From NCBI GenBank assembly GCA_944323925.1, contig CALUUI010000004.1, positions 62,001 through 126,000 on the forward strand: a stretch of DNA of 64,000 nucleotides, read 5' to 3'. Positions 40,578 through 48,815 of this stretch are shown one piece after another (positions within the stretch are counted from its first letter, which is position 1; each line of letters starts with the position of its first letter). The stretch is from Candidatus Gastranaerophilales bacterium (GTDB lineage: Bacteria > Cyanobacteriota > Vampirovibrionia > Gastranaerophilales > Gastranaerophilaceae). The notes under the pieces were generated by a model. The model was given only the letters and a program-made list of their open reading frames with translations. It was not told the DNA's origin and ran no database searches. A program made the translations under genes and the position numbers.

Positions 40578-40720
40578 ATTCATCTTCTCCAGTATATTAA
40601 TTATGTTAACATAAACATATTTTCTATTAACCATATATGAAGTAAATGTTACAGATTTTGTATATAAATTGAAAGCTGCTAAATTTTAATATATCATTTA
40701 TATAAAAAGGAGGATAAAAT

Positions 40721-41869
40721 ATGCTCAAATCGTTATTAAAAGGGTTGTTGGTTCTGTTATTGACAGTGACCGGAGTGCAATCTGCATTCGCTTTTTATTC
40801 CGATATGGATGAAACTCATTGGGCTTATAAGCAAATTAAAATTTTGTCTGACTCAGGAGTTTTAGTCGGATATCCTGACGGCTCATTCAAGCCGGATGAA
40901 AATGTTACCAGAGCTGAATTTGCGTCTATGGCTATTAAGGCTTTGGGACAAGAACACACTAATATTGCTCAACCAATTAACTTTAATGATATTAACGTTA
41001 ATTATTGGGCGTATGATGCTATCCAAAAGGCTGTTTATTTTGATTTAATCTCAAATGAAAAGGATTCTGAATTGTTCAGACCTGAGGATTCTGTTTCAAG
41101 AGCCGAGACAATTACTATTGCTGTTAATGCTTTAACCACTGAGCAAATAAGTGAGCAAAAGGCACGTGACATTTTAAAGATGTATAAGGATTATTCAGAT
41201 GTTCCTGCAAATTTCTTAATCCCGGCAGGAAAAGCTGAAATCCTTAATATGATAACAATTGAGCCGTCAAGAAAAGGATATTTGGATGCAAATCGTCCTG
41301 CAACAAGGGCTGAAGTGGCTGCAATCCTTTATAATATGACAGAGCAAGCTAAACTTAATCCTAATGCGAAGTTAGCTGAAGCTATGCGTAAGAAAACAGG
41401 AAACGGCTATGTTATTGATAAAGCGTATGTTCAAGGTTCACTTGGCGTTATTCCGGCAGGTTCTATTGTTCCGGTTAAGTTAGGTACTGTTTTAGGTTCT
41501 CAGATTTCCGTGCCGGGAGATTTGTTTATTGCAAAAGCTCCTCAAAACTATGTTACAAAGGATAAATTCATTCTTATTTATAAAGATAGTGACATTAAAG
41601 GACAAGTAAAAATAGTTGAACCTGGTAAATTGTTCTTTAGAAATGGTGTGTTACTATTAGATAGTAACATTCTTGTTACACCAAATGATCAAGCGGTTGT
41701 ATTCAAAGGTGTAAGTAATGTTGAAAATCAAAAATCTAAATTTATGGAATTTATCAGAAAAATATTTAAAGGTGATAAAGTAACAGTACTTCCTGACAGT
41801 ATAATTTATGTTAAGTTATTACAACCTATCAGGGTAGACTTGACCAACGGTTGGATTTACGAAAATTAA
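40721..41869 (+). CDS. SLH-domain envelope protein
   Basis: A 382-residue protein with a signal peptide (LLKGLLVLLLTVTGVQSAFA). Three S-layer-homology units follow: FYSDMDETHWAYKQIKILSD with YPDGSFKPDENVTRAEFASM (about residues 26-75), FNDINVNYWAYDAIQKAV with FRPEDSVSRAETITIA (about 86-140), and a weaker third with YSDVPANFLIPAGKAEILN and DANRPATRAEVAAILYNM. SLH domains bind peptidoglycan or its secondary polymers. The C-terminal 160 residues are beta-rich (VIPAGSIVPVKLGTVLGSQI) without the porin barrel seen in cyanobacterial SLH porins. AAGGAGG precedes the ATG. A terminator follows. Confidence 0.92.
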   Translation: MLKSLLKGLLVLLLTVTGVQSAFAFYSDMDETHWAYKQIKILSDSGVLVGYPDGSFKPDENVTRAEFASMAIKALGQEHTNIAQPINFNDINVNYWAYDAIQKAVYFDLISNEKDSELFRPEDSVSRAETITIAVNALTTEQISEQKARDILKMYKDYSDVPANFLIPAGKAEILNMITIEPSRKGYLDANRPATRAEVAAILYNMTEQAKLNPNAKLAEAMRKKTGNGYVIDKAYVQGSLGVIPAGSIVPVKLGTVLGSQISVPGDLFIAKAPQNYVTKDKFILIYKDSDIKGQVKIVEPGKLFFRNGVLLLDSNILVTPNDQAVVFKGVSNVENQKSKFMEFIRKIFKGDKVTVLPDSIIYVKLLQPIRVDLTNGWIYEN

Positions 41870-41883
41870 ATTTGATTTTGAAT

Positions 41884-41915
41884 AAACAGGGGCGAGCGGA
41901 AGCCCCTGTTTTTTA
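41884..41915 (+). terminator. Intrinsic terminator of the SLH-protein gene
   Basis: AAACAGGGGC (41884-41893) pairs with GCCCCTGTTT (41902-41911), followed by TTTT. Confidence 0.85.
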
Positions 41916-41929
41916 TGTAAAGAGGAAAA

Positions 41930-42475
41930 ATGTCATTATTCAGATTGTTTTTATTATTTGTTAAAATTGGTGCTATTTTGCTTGGCGGCGGGTATGTTAT
42001 TTTACCTGTTATGAAGTCTGAATTTGTAGAAAAAAACAATCTTATTTCTGAAGACGAGTTGATTGATTACTTTGCTATAAGTCAATCATTACCTGGAATT
42101 ATAGCTGCAAATATTTCTATTTTTGTAGGATATAAGCTAAGACGGACATTAGGTGCATTGGTTGCTGTAATAGGAGTTACGTTTGCTCCGTTTTGGTCTA
42201 TTATTTTGCTTGCAGCAATTATTAGTAAGTATTTGCAAACGGATTTTATGCAGGGATTGTTTTGGGGTGTTGGTGTTGGTGTAATGGTGCTTATGATTTC
42301 AGCATCTCGTGAAATGTGGGCAAAGGCGTTTTCTGACAAGTTTGCTTATGTGTTGTTTATTTTAGCGTTATGTTGTATTTTGTTTTTTAATATTTCACCT
42401 GCATTAATTGTTATTTCATCAGCTTTGTTAGCTATTATTTATAAAAGTATTATTTGTAAAAGGGAGAACTTATGA
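41930..42475 (+). CDS. Chromate transporter family protein, N-terminal-type half
   Basis: A 181-residue CHR-family membrane protein. LFLLFVKIGAILLGGGYVILPVM is the conserved start, with FVEKNNLISEDELIDYFAIS and SLPGIIAANISIFVGYKLR carrying the PG(P/I)xAxN motif. About six hydrophobic segments are seen. This is a half-size CHR protein; with the next gene it makes the paired short-chain form of ChrA-like transporter. Chromate, sulfate or another oxyanion may be the substrate. Its stop overlaps the next ATG by 4 bases (ATGA). Confidence 0.9.
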   Translation: MSLFRLFLLFVKIGAILLGGGYVILPVMKSEFVEKNNLISEDELIDYFAISQSLPGIIAANISIFVGYKLRRTLGALVAVIGVTFAPFWSIILLAAIISKYLQTDFMQGLFWGVGVGVMVLMISASREMWAKAFSDKFAYVLFILALCCILFFNISPALIVISSALLAIIYKSIICKRENL

Positions 42476-43002
42476 TTTATTTATATCTCTTTTATGAATT
42501 TTTTAAAATAGGTCTATTTTCTTTTGGTGGCGGATATGCAACAATTCCTTTCCTTTACCATATATCTGAAGTCTATGGTTGGTTTTCAGGTCTTGATTTA
42601 GAAAGAATGATAGCAATATCTTCAGTTACACCTGGGCCTGTTGGTGTAAATATGGCTACTTTTACCGGCTTAAAATCAGGTGGAATTTTTGGTGCTGCTC
42701 TTGCTACTTTAGCTATTACAATTCCTTCCTTTGTTATCATTGTTATTATTTCTAAAATTCTTAAAAAGTTTAAAGAAAATTTTTATGTTAAAGCTATAAT
42801 TTATGGTTTAAAGCCTGCAAGTTGTGCTTTGCTCGTTTCGGTTGCTATTGAAATGATTTATTCTAAAGTTCACGATAAATTTGCGATGGGGCTGTTTATA
42901 ATATTTCTGACAATTAGTTTTATTATTAAAAAAGACCCGCTATTTTACTTGGGAATAACAGGTATTATTGGTTTAGTTTTAAAACTTTTACATTTTATAT
43001 AA
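42472..43002 (+). CDS. Chromate transporter family protein, second half
   Basis: A 176-residue CHR-family protein, partner of the preceding gene. FYEFFKIGLFSFGGGYATIPFLY is the family start, and MIAISSVTPGPVGVNMATFTG carries the conserved TPGPxxxN motif. Hydrophobic segments span the rest. Both halves start with their own CHR domain and use an ATGA overlap, so this is the natural two-gene form and not a frameshifted long gene. Stop faces infC 9 bases away. Confidence 0.9.
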   Translation: MIYLYLFYEFFKIGLFSFGGGYATIPFLYHISEVYGWFSGLDLERMIAISSVTPGPVGVNMATFTGLKSGGIFGAALATLAITIPSFVIIVIISKILKKFKENFYVKAIIYGLKPASCALLVSVAIEMIYSKVHDKFAMGLFIIFLTISFIIKKDPLFYLGITGIIGLVLKLLHFI

Positions 43003-43011
43003 TATAAAAAT

Positions 43012-43551
43012 CTAAGATTTTGGAGCAACCCAGAAAGTAACATTCCTTCCTTCAAGAGCAGGAGCTTTTTCAACTGTTACATCGTTTGCTAAATCTTCGA
43101 TAAATCTGTTTGTTAATTCAAACGCAAGGTTTGAGTGCTGCATTTCACGACCTCTAAGCATAACAACGATTTTTACTTTGTTGCCTTGAGAAATAAACTT
43201 TCTTATATTTTTAAGTCTTACTTCATAGTCGTGAGTATCAATTTTATAACGAACTTTAATTTCTTTAATTTCTATAATGTGTTGTTTTTTCTTAGCTTCT
43301 TTAGCCTTTTTATCAAGTTCATATTTGTATTTCCCGTAGTCAAGAATTTTTGCTACCGGAGGCTCTTGGTTGGGGCTAACTAATACTAAATCTAAATTGG
43401 CATCTTCTGCCATTCTTAAAGCATCTCTTGTTGATACTATACCGTGATTTGTACCATTTTCATCAATTAATCTTACTTCTCTTGAACGAATTTTTTCGTT
43501 AAATATTACCTTATCTTTGGCGCCTTTTCCGCCCTTGTCATCAGTTGCTAT
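43012..43551 (-). CDS. infC: Translation initiation factor IF-3 with non-AUG start
   Basis: A protein of 179 residues if started at the ATA at 43551. From the first in-frame ATG (43413) only 133 residues result, losing conserved N-terminal sequence. The extended frame reads NEKIRSREVRLIDENGTNHG, the classic IF-3 N-domain, before the DALRMAEDANLDLVLVSPNQ block, PPVAKILDYGKYKYELDKK, and the C-domain KEIKVRYKIDTHDYEVRLKN. No ATG, GTG or TTG is available at the family start, but AAAGGAG stands 7 bases before ATA (4 before ATC at 43554). infC is known to use AUU/AUC/AUA for IF-3 autoregulation, so this is expected. Confidence 0.88.
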   Translation of the reverse strand: MATDDKGGKGAKDKVIFNEKIRSREVRLIDENGTNHGIVSTRDALRMAEDANLDLVLVSPNQEPPVAKILDYGKYKYELDKKAKEAKKKQHIIEIKEIKVRYKIDTHDYEVRLKNIRKFISQGNKVKIVVMLRGREMQHSNLAFELTNRFIEDLANDVTVEKAPALEGRNVTFWVAPKS

Positions 43552-43649
43552 GATATGTCTCCTTTTATTTTGTATTACAATTACAATTTTAATAATAACA
43601 TAAACTGTTCTATTTTCAAGTACTGGCTTTTATAGCGGGAGTTTAGCGG

Positions 43650-44822
43650 TTATTTGTTAAGTAAATTCTTAAATCTTTTCATAGCTTCAATAGTATTTTC
43701 TTTGCTGCCAAAAGATGTTAAGCGGAAATACCCTTCTCCGTTTCTACCAAAACCTTCCCCTGGGGTTCCGACTACTTGGATGTTTGTTAACAGGTAATCA
43801 AAAAATTCCCAAGAGGTCATATTATTTGGACATTTTAGCCAAATGTATGGTGAAAACTTTCCGCCATAGTATTTAATACCGCATTCATCTAATGTGTCGG
43901 ATATTATTTTAGCGTTTTCTCTATAATATTCAAGGTTTTCTTCTATCTCCTTTCTTCCTTCTTTTGTGAATACTGCTGCAGCACCTCTTTGTACAATATA
44001 TGGTACCCCGTTGAATTTTGTAGTTTGACGTCTTAGCCACATTTTATTTAGTTTGCCAAGGTTAAACGGTACTACTGTATATCCGCATCTTGTACCCGTA
44101 AATCCTGCTATTTTAGAAAAACTGCAAAATTCTATTGCACAATCTTTTCCGCCTTCTATTTCATAGATTGAATGTGGCAGGTTAGCGTCCGTAATAAATG
44201 ACTCATAGGCAGCATCATAGATTATTACCGCATTATTTTTTAGCGCATAGTCAACCCATTTTTTAAGTCCTTCTTTTGTATAAACAGCCCCTGTCGGGTT
44301 ATTTGGTGAACAAATATAAATGATGTCAGCTTTAATATTTTCATCTGGTTCAGGTAAAAAGTCATTTGCTTCATTTGCATTTATGTAAATAATGTTTCTT
44401 CCGTCCATTATATTTGTATCAACATATACAGGATAAACAGGATCAGGAACTAGTACAGTGTTATCTGTATCAAATAAGTCAAGGATGTTTCCAAGGTCAC
44501 TTTTTGCGCCGTCTGATATAAAAATCTCGTTTGGATCAAGCTCTACATCTCTTTCTTTGTAATAATCTTTTATGGCATTTTTAAGGAAATCGTAGCCTTG
44601 TTCTGGACCATATCCTCTAAAGGTTGTTTGTACTCCCATTTCTGCTACTGCTTTTTGAAGAGCATCAATAACTGCTTTACAGAGCGGAAGTGTAACATCT
44701 CCTATTCCTAAGCGGATTATTTTTTTATCAGGGTTATTGTGGCTAAATTCATTTACTTTTTTTGCAATAGTTGAAAATAGGTAACTTTCTTTTAAGTTAG
44801 AATAATTTTCGTTTAATTTCAT
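43650..44822 (-). CDS. dapL: LL-diaminopimelate aminotransferase
   Basis: A 390-residue PLP enzyme making LL-diaminopimelate directly from tetrahydrodipicolinate, bypassing the succinylase/acetylase steps. It begins KLNENYSNLKESYLFSTIAK as DapL does, with RLGIGDVTLPLCKAVIDAL, FRGYGPEQGYDFLKNAI, FISDGAKSDLGNILDLF, ICSPNNPTGAVYTKEGL, and the PLP lysine in FCSFSKIAGFTGTRCG. DapL is typical of cyanobacteria, plants, chlamydiae and some others. With lysA (50717) it supplies lysine and meso-DAP. No other dap genes are in the window. Confidence 0.96.
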   Translation of the reverse strand: MKLNENYSNLKESYLFSTIAKKVNEFSHNNPDKKIIRLGIGDVTLPLCKAVIDALQKAVAEMGVQTTFRGYGPEQGYDFLKNAIKDYYKERDVELDPNEIFISDGAKSDLGNILDLFDTDNTVLVPDPVYPVYVDTNIMDGRNIIYINANEANDFLPEPDENIKADIIYICSPNNPTGAVYTKEGLKKWVDYALKNNAVIIYDAAYESFITDANLPHSIYEIEGGKDCAIEFCSFSKIAGFTGTRCGYTVVPFNLGKLNKMWLRRQTTKFNGVPYIVQRGAAAVFTKEGRKEIEENLEYYRENAKIISDTLDECGIKYYGGKFSPYIWLKCPNNMTSWEFFDYLLTNIQVVGTPGEGFGRNGEGYFRLTSFGSKENTIEAMKRFKNLLNK

Positions 44823-44886
44823 ATCTTCCTCTCTGTTTATCTTAGATTTATGGGTTTATTATAGCATATATTATCAAGTAATGTGA

Positions 44887-44892
44887 TATAAT
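44887..44892 (+). promoter_or_regulatory. Extended -10 promoter immediately before uvrC
   Basis: TGATATAAT gives an extended -10 (TATAAT at 44887-44892). The ATG follows 8 bases later with no Shine-Dalgarno, suggesting a leaderless mRNA. Confidence 0.45.
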
Positions 44893-44900
44893 TTTGTTGT

Positions 44901-46556
44901 ATGAATGAGAAATTGGCTGAAACCTTAAAGATAGTACCAGAGCTTCCGGGGTGTTATATGTATTATGACAAAACGGGAGAAATTATTTATGTCGGGAAGG
45001 CAAAATCATTAAAACGAAGGGTTTACAGCTATTTTCATAAGCATCATGATAGTGCCAAGCTAAGAGTTATGGTGCCGCAAATTGAAAAACTGGAATATAT
45101 AATTACTGATTCGGAAGTCGAAGCATTAATATTGGAATCTCATTTAATAAAGAAGCACAAGCCAAAGTATAATGTATTATTAAAAGATGATAAAAAATAT
45201 CCGTATTTTCTGATTACAGATGAAGATTTCCCGAGGATAACGGTTGTTCGTAAAAAAAATATGAACCCTGAACACGGTAAATATTATGGGCCTTATACAG
45301 ATGTAAGAGCTATGTATTCGACATTAGAATTTTTAAAAAGAATTTTCCCTCTAAAGCAGTGCAAGACACCAAAGTTTAAGTCAAGGCCTTGTCTTTATTA
45401 TCATATAGGAAGGTGCCTTGCACCTTGTATGAAAAAAGTTACATCTGAGGAGTATAAGGAATTAATCTCCAAGGTCGAGTTGTTTTTAACAGGTAGACAG
45501 TCAGAGTTAATCAAAGCGCTTAAAGAGCAGATGGAAAAGTATTCCGAGGCAGAACAGTATGAAAAGGCGGCAAGGCTTCGTGACAGTTATTTGGATTTGC
45601 AAAAAACTCTTGAACGTCAAAAAGTTGTTTATGAAAATACAGGAAAGAACGAAGATATACTTTCGTTTGTATATGAAGATGGGATTTTTGCCCTTGTTAT
45701 TCTGCTTATAAGAGAAGGTCGTTTGATAGATAAAAAAGATTTTGTATATTTTGAAGAAGGCGATGCAGTTACGGAATATTTTGAAGCGTTCTTTAGAGAG
45801 TACTATGGAAACTTAAGACAAGAGTTCCCTGATAAGGTGGTTGCAGATGAGTTGGAAAACTTAGGTGATAAGGAGCTCTACCAGGATTGGTTAAAACTCC
45901 TTGCGGGTAAGAACGTAAAAATAAGTTACGGTAAAACGAAGAACGGAAAAGAGTTGTTAGAGTTAGCTAAAAAGAATGCTAATCATCTCTTAGAAAAAGC
46001 TAAACTTGAAAAGTTGTCAAAAATTAGAAATGATTTTAATGAGGTAGGAAGCTACTTAAAAGAAAAGCTGCAATTATCAAATTTCCCAAGACGCATAGAG
46101 TGTTATGATATATCTCATATTCAAGGAACTAATACTGTTGCATCAATGGTAGTTTTTCAAGACGGAATGAGTAAAAAATCAGCCTATAAAAAATTTAAAA
46201 TCAAAACAACTGAAGGTAAACCTGATGATTTTATGTCAATGAAAGAAGTTCTAACAAGAAGGCTGGCAAGGTTAGGCGATAAAGGTTGGGAAAAACCCGA
46301 TTTAATAATCATAGATGGGGGCAAAGGACAGTTATCATCAGTTATGGAAGTTGTAGAAAAGATGGGAATTTCAGGGATTGATTTTGTTAGTCTTGCAAAA
46401 CGTGAAGAAGAAGTTTTTTTGCCTCAAAAATCGTCTTCTATACTTCTTCCAAGGCAATCAGAAGCACTGTATTTAATACAACGTGTGCGTGATGAGGCTC
46501 ATAGGTTTGCGATTACTTATCATCGACTTCTAAGAAATAAAGCTATAAAAAAGTAA
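44901..46556 (+). CDS. uvrC: UvrABC system protein C lacking the C-terminal HhH domain
   Basis: A 551-residue excinuclease subunit that cuts both sides of DNA lesions with UvrB. The GIY-YIG nuclease is intact at the N-terminus (ELPGCYMYYDKTGEIIYVGK and LKRRVYSYF), followed by CKTPKFKSRPCLYYHIGRCL-type Cys region, the UvrB-binding coiled coil (EQYEKAARLRDSYLDLQKTL, about 216-235), and the RNase H-like endonuclease domain with IECYDISHIQGTNTVASMVV and LIIIDGGKGQL. The protein stops right after HRFAITYHRLLRNKAIKK, where most UvrC proteins continue with a helix-hairpin-helix pair. No HhH coding is found in any frame downstream. The missing domain normally aids DNA binding at the 5' cut. Confidence 0.93.
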   Translation: MNEKLAETLKIVPELPGCYMYYDKTGEIIYVGKAKSLKRRVYSYFHKHHDSAKLRVMVPQIEKLEYIITDSEVEALILESHLIKKHKPKYNVLLKDDKKYPYFLITDEDFPRITVVRKKNMNPEHGKYYGPYTDVRAMYSTLEFLKRIFPLKQCKTPKFKSRPCLYYHIGRCLAPCMKKVTSEEYKELISKVELFLTGRQSELIKALKEQMEKYSEAEQYEKAARLRDSYLDLQKTLERQKVVYENTGKNEDILSFVYEDGIFALVILLIREGRLIDKKDFVYFEEGDAVTEYFEAFFREYYGNLRQEFPDKVVADELENLGDKELYQDWLKLLAGKNVKISYGKTKNGKELLELAKKNANHLLEKAKLEKLSKIRNDFNEVGSYLKEKLQLSNFPRRIECYDISHIQGTNTVASMVVFQDGMSKKSAYKKFKIKTTEGKPDDFMSMKEVLTRRLARLGDKGWEKPDLIIIDGGKGQLSSVMEVVEKMGISGIDFVSLAKREEEVFLPQKSSSILLPRQSEALYLIQRVRDEAHRFAITYHRLLRNKAIKK

Positions 46557-46575
46557 AATTTGTATTAATATTCAC

Positions 46576-46604
46576 TTGCCCCAAAATGTTATTTATAATA
46601 TAAT
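46576..46604 (+). promoter_or_regulatory. Promoter placing the amidase start codon at the transcript 5' end
   Basis: TTGCCC (46576-46581), 17-base spacer, TATAAT (46599-46604). The ATG at 46612 follows 7 bases later without a ribosome site. Confidence 0.6.
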
Positions 46605-46611
46605 CCAAATT

Positions 46612-48537
46612 ATGAAGAAGATATTGGCTTTATTGGGAATTACAGCATTTAGCTGCGGTTGCGTTTATGCTCTTGATATGGTTTGCCCTGTTAGCAAGTA
46701 CAATAAAACGACTCATGATAATGTATATTTCATGGGAACCCTTGCTAAAGGGGAGACGCTTTATTATCAGAGTGAAAAAGTGAATGCGGCTGCAAATGGT
46801 GCGTTTGCTATTAATATCCCTGTTAAATCAGGGAAAAATCAGGTATTTTTGAAAGTTTGTAAGGATGGTAGTTGTTCTTTTAGACAATACTATATAACGA
46901 AGCTCCAACAGCCTGTGGCTATTGAAAAATCTAATCCGCTAATTCCGATAGGTAATGCTTTGTTTGTTACCTCAAAGCCAAAAGTTATTTTGAGAAGTAC
47001 CCCAGAAAATAAATCAATTAACGGCATTTCATATTTATCCGCAGAAACGATGCTTATTGTTGATGCAAAGCAGGGAGATTATTTCAGAGTAAGATTAACT
47101 CCAACTCGATATGCTTGGGTTAGTAAGGCTGATGTTACAATGGTAAATGCAAAACCTTCATTAGCAGAATTTTATAATGTTGATGATAAAACGGCATCGG
47201 ATATTTCATTATATCGTGTAGCCTTTTCAAGAAATTTGCCATACGAAATTATTGATAATCCAGACGAGCTTGTTATTAATATATTTAATGTTGCAGGCAT
47301 GAATGATGAAACCCTTATCCTAAGAGTTTCAAAAAATGAATTAATAAAATATGGTACAGGCTTTTCAAATGGTGATTTCACTTTGATGATGAAAAATATG
47401 CCTAAAATTCAAGGTCAGCCGCTAACAGGAGTTAAAGTTGTATTAGATGCTGGTCATGGTGGGCAAGATAAAGGTGCTTCCGGCATGTTCCGTGACACTG
47501 AAAAAGATTATAACTTACAAGTTGCTCTTAAGTTAAAGGATGAATTGGAAAATCAAGGTGCTGAAGTCTATTTAACACGTACGGATGATTATGATTTGGA
47601 TGTCAATGATAGAGTTAAAATTGCAATTGCAAATGATGCTAATATCTTTGTTAGTATTCACATGAGTGCTGTTTCGCAAGGTGATAACCCTGTTAATAAT
47701 TCCGGAACTACGGTTTCGTATTATAATAATAGCGCATTAAATCTGGCTCAGAGTGTTCAAAAGTCTGTTGTTACTGAATTATTAACCAAGGATAACGGTT
47801 TGATTAAGTCTGATAATGAAATTTTAAGACCATCAGAGTATCTTGGCGTTAATGTTGATTTATGTTATCTAACAAATCCCAAAGACTCTGAAATTTATAG
47901 AGCGGATGCTTTTGCACAAAAAGCTGCAAAGGGAATCTCTGATGGAATTGTAAAGTATATTTCGCTGAAAAGAGGTATTAATCAAAATGAAATAACTTCA
48001 GGCTCTGTTTCTAATAATATTTCAGAATCAAACCTCAGAGCGAAAAAGAATTTTAAATTTTGGGAAAAGTTTAAGAAAGACAAGGCCAATACCCGTAAAC
48101 CTGTTAAGGTAAAGGCTCAAAAACCAATTGAACAAACCGATTCAAGTCTAAAAAATGAAAGTAATATTTTTACAAATTGGTTTAAAAATTTTAAAAAATC
48201 CACATTAGATAATACTTCTAATGCTAATTCTTATAATAAAGAATTTAATGAAGAAAAACCATTTCTTGATACGTCTGTAAGAGAACAATATAAGCAAGAA
48301 GCAATTTATACTATAGATGAAAATGATAAGAAGTGGTATCGGCCAAACGGAAAGAAAAAACGTGTAAAACGTCCGCCAAGAGAAATCAAAAATGATATTT
48401 CTTATCAAGAACCGGTTAATATTTTTGCTTCGGGGGATTATGAAGAACCTGTTGTTTATAATAAGCCATTTAAAGAACGTTGTCGTGACTTCTTTTCTAA
48501 GCTAGTTAGTTATTTTTATAATGGTGCAAAAAATTAA
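46612..48537 (+). CDS. N-acetylmuramoyl-L-alanine amidase (Amidase_3) with SH3-like and basic tail regions
   Basis: A 641-residue cell-wall hydrolase. A signal peptide (KKILALLGITAFSCGCVYA; CGC could hint at lipidation but the lipobox is poor) precedes an SH3b-like unit (PKVILRSTPENKSINGISYL, about 121-170). The zinc amidase domain follows: VVLDAGHGGQDKGASG with the first His, a Glu in DTEKDYN, YLTRTDDYDLDVNDRVKIAI, and FVSIHMSAV with the second His. It ends at DGIVKYISL. The last 190 residues are Lys-rich and disordered. It cleaves the amide between MurNAc and the stem peptide. The ATG at 46612 is chosen because the signal peptide starts there. Confidence 0.92.
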   Translation: MKKILALLGITAFSCGCVYALDMVCPVSKYNKTTHDNVYFMGTLAKGETLYYQSEKVNAAANGAFAINIPVKSGKNQVFLKVCKDGSCSFRQYYITKLQQPVAIEKSNPLIPIGNALFVTSKPKVILRSTPENKSINGISYLSAETMLIVDAKQGDYFRVRLTPTRYAWVSKADVTMVNAKPSLAEFYNVDDKTASDISLYRVAFSRNLPYEIIDNPDELVINIFNVAGMNDETLILRVSKNELIKYGTGFSNGDFTLMMKNMPKIQGQPLTGVKVVLDAGHGGQDKGASGMFRDTEKDYNLQVALKLKDELENQGAEVYLTRTDDYDLDVNDRVKIAIANDANIFVSIHMSAVSQGDNPVNNSGTTVSYYNNSALNLAQSVQKSVVTELLTKDNGLIKSDNEILRPSEYLGVNVDLCYLTNPKDSEIYRADAFAQKAAKGISDGIVKYISLKRGINQNEITSGSVSNNISESNLRAKKNFKFWEKFKKDKANTRKPVKVKAQKPIEQTDSSLKNESNIFTNWFKNFKKSTLDNTSNANSYNKEFNEEKPFLDTSVREQYKQEAIYTIDENDKKWYRPNGKKKRVKRPPREIKNDISYQEPVNIFASGDYEEPVVYNKPFKERCRDFFSKLVSYFYNGAKN

Positions 48538-48552
48538 AAAATAATTCTTTGA

Positions 48553-48696
48553 GTTTGCGAAAAATTGACATTTTTCTCGCAAACTGCGGGGAACGGTTTT
48601 GCATCAGGTTGTGTGCTATCCCGCACCCGACCTGATGCACACACACCTAAGGTCGGATTTGAAAAATCTCAAAAATTTGTCAATTTTTGAATTTTT
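48553..48696 (+). ncRNA. Candidate structured RNA in an intergenic region
   Basis: The gap 48538-48815 holds no gene but strong structure. Hairpin 1 pairs GTTTGCG (48553-48559) with CGCAAAC (48578-48584) plus six A-T pairs inside. Hairpin 2 pairs 48600-48616 with 48623-48639 (17 pairs, one mismatch, one G-U) around TATCCC, in a GC-rich island unusual for this genome. CCGACC (48627-48632) can instead pair with GGTCGG (48651-48656). Hairpin 3, CAAAAATT with AATTTTTG (48670-48689), is followed by a T tract, like a terminator. Strand is uncertain and no clear promoter is seen. It is not recognisable as SRP, 6S, tmRNA or RNase P RNA. Confidence 0.45.
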
Positions 48697-48760
48697 CCGC
48701 ATCCTCCTTTTGTAAACTTTTGTAAATATTGTATATATTGTATATGCAAAAAAAGCAATT

Positions 48761-48789
48761 TTGCCATAGACATATACTTTATATATATA
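48761..48789 (+). promoter_or_regulatory. Possible promoter of the gene at 48816
   Basis: TTGCCA (48761-48766), 17-base spacer, TATATA (48784-48789), in an AT-rich stretch. Confidence 0.4.
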
Positions 48790-48815
48790 AGGATATTTAT
48801 AAAGAGGAAGATTAT

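Noticed and set aside
41930-43002. Frameshifted full-length chromate transporter
   Set aside because: Each half starts with its own CHR domain and ribosome site, and the ATGA overlap is natural; paired short CHR genes are a known form.
46557-46611. Remnant of the missing UvrC HhH domain after a frameshift
   Set aside because: Only 55 bases separate the uvrC stop from the next start, too short for the domain, and no HhH-like sequence appears in any frame.
48553-48696. SRP 4.5S, 6S or tmRNA gene
   Set aside because: None of the conserved motifs (for example the SRP GGAAGG region or a tmRNA tRNA-like end) is present.
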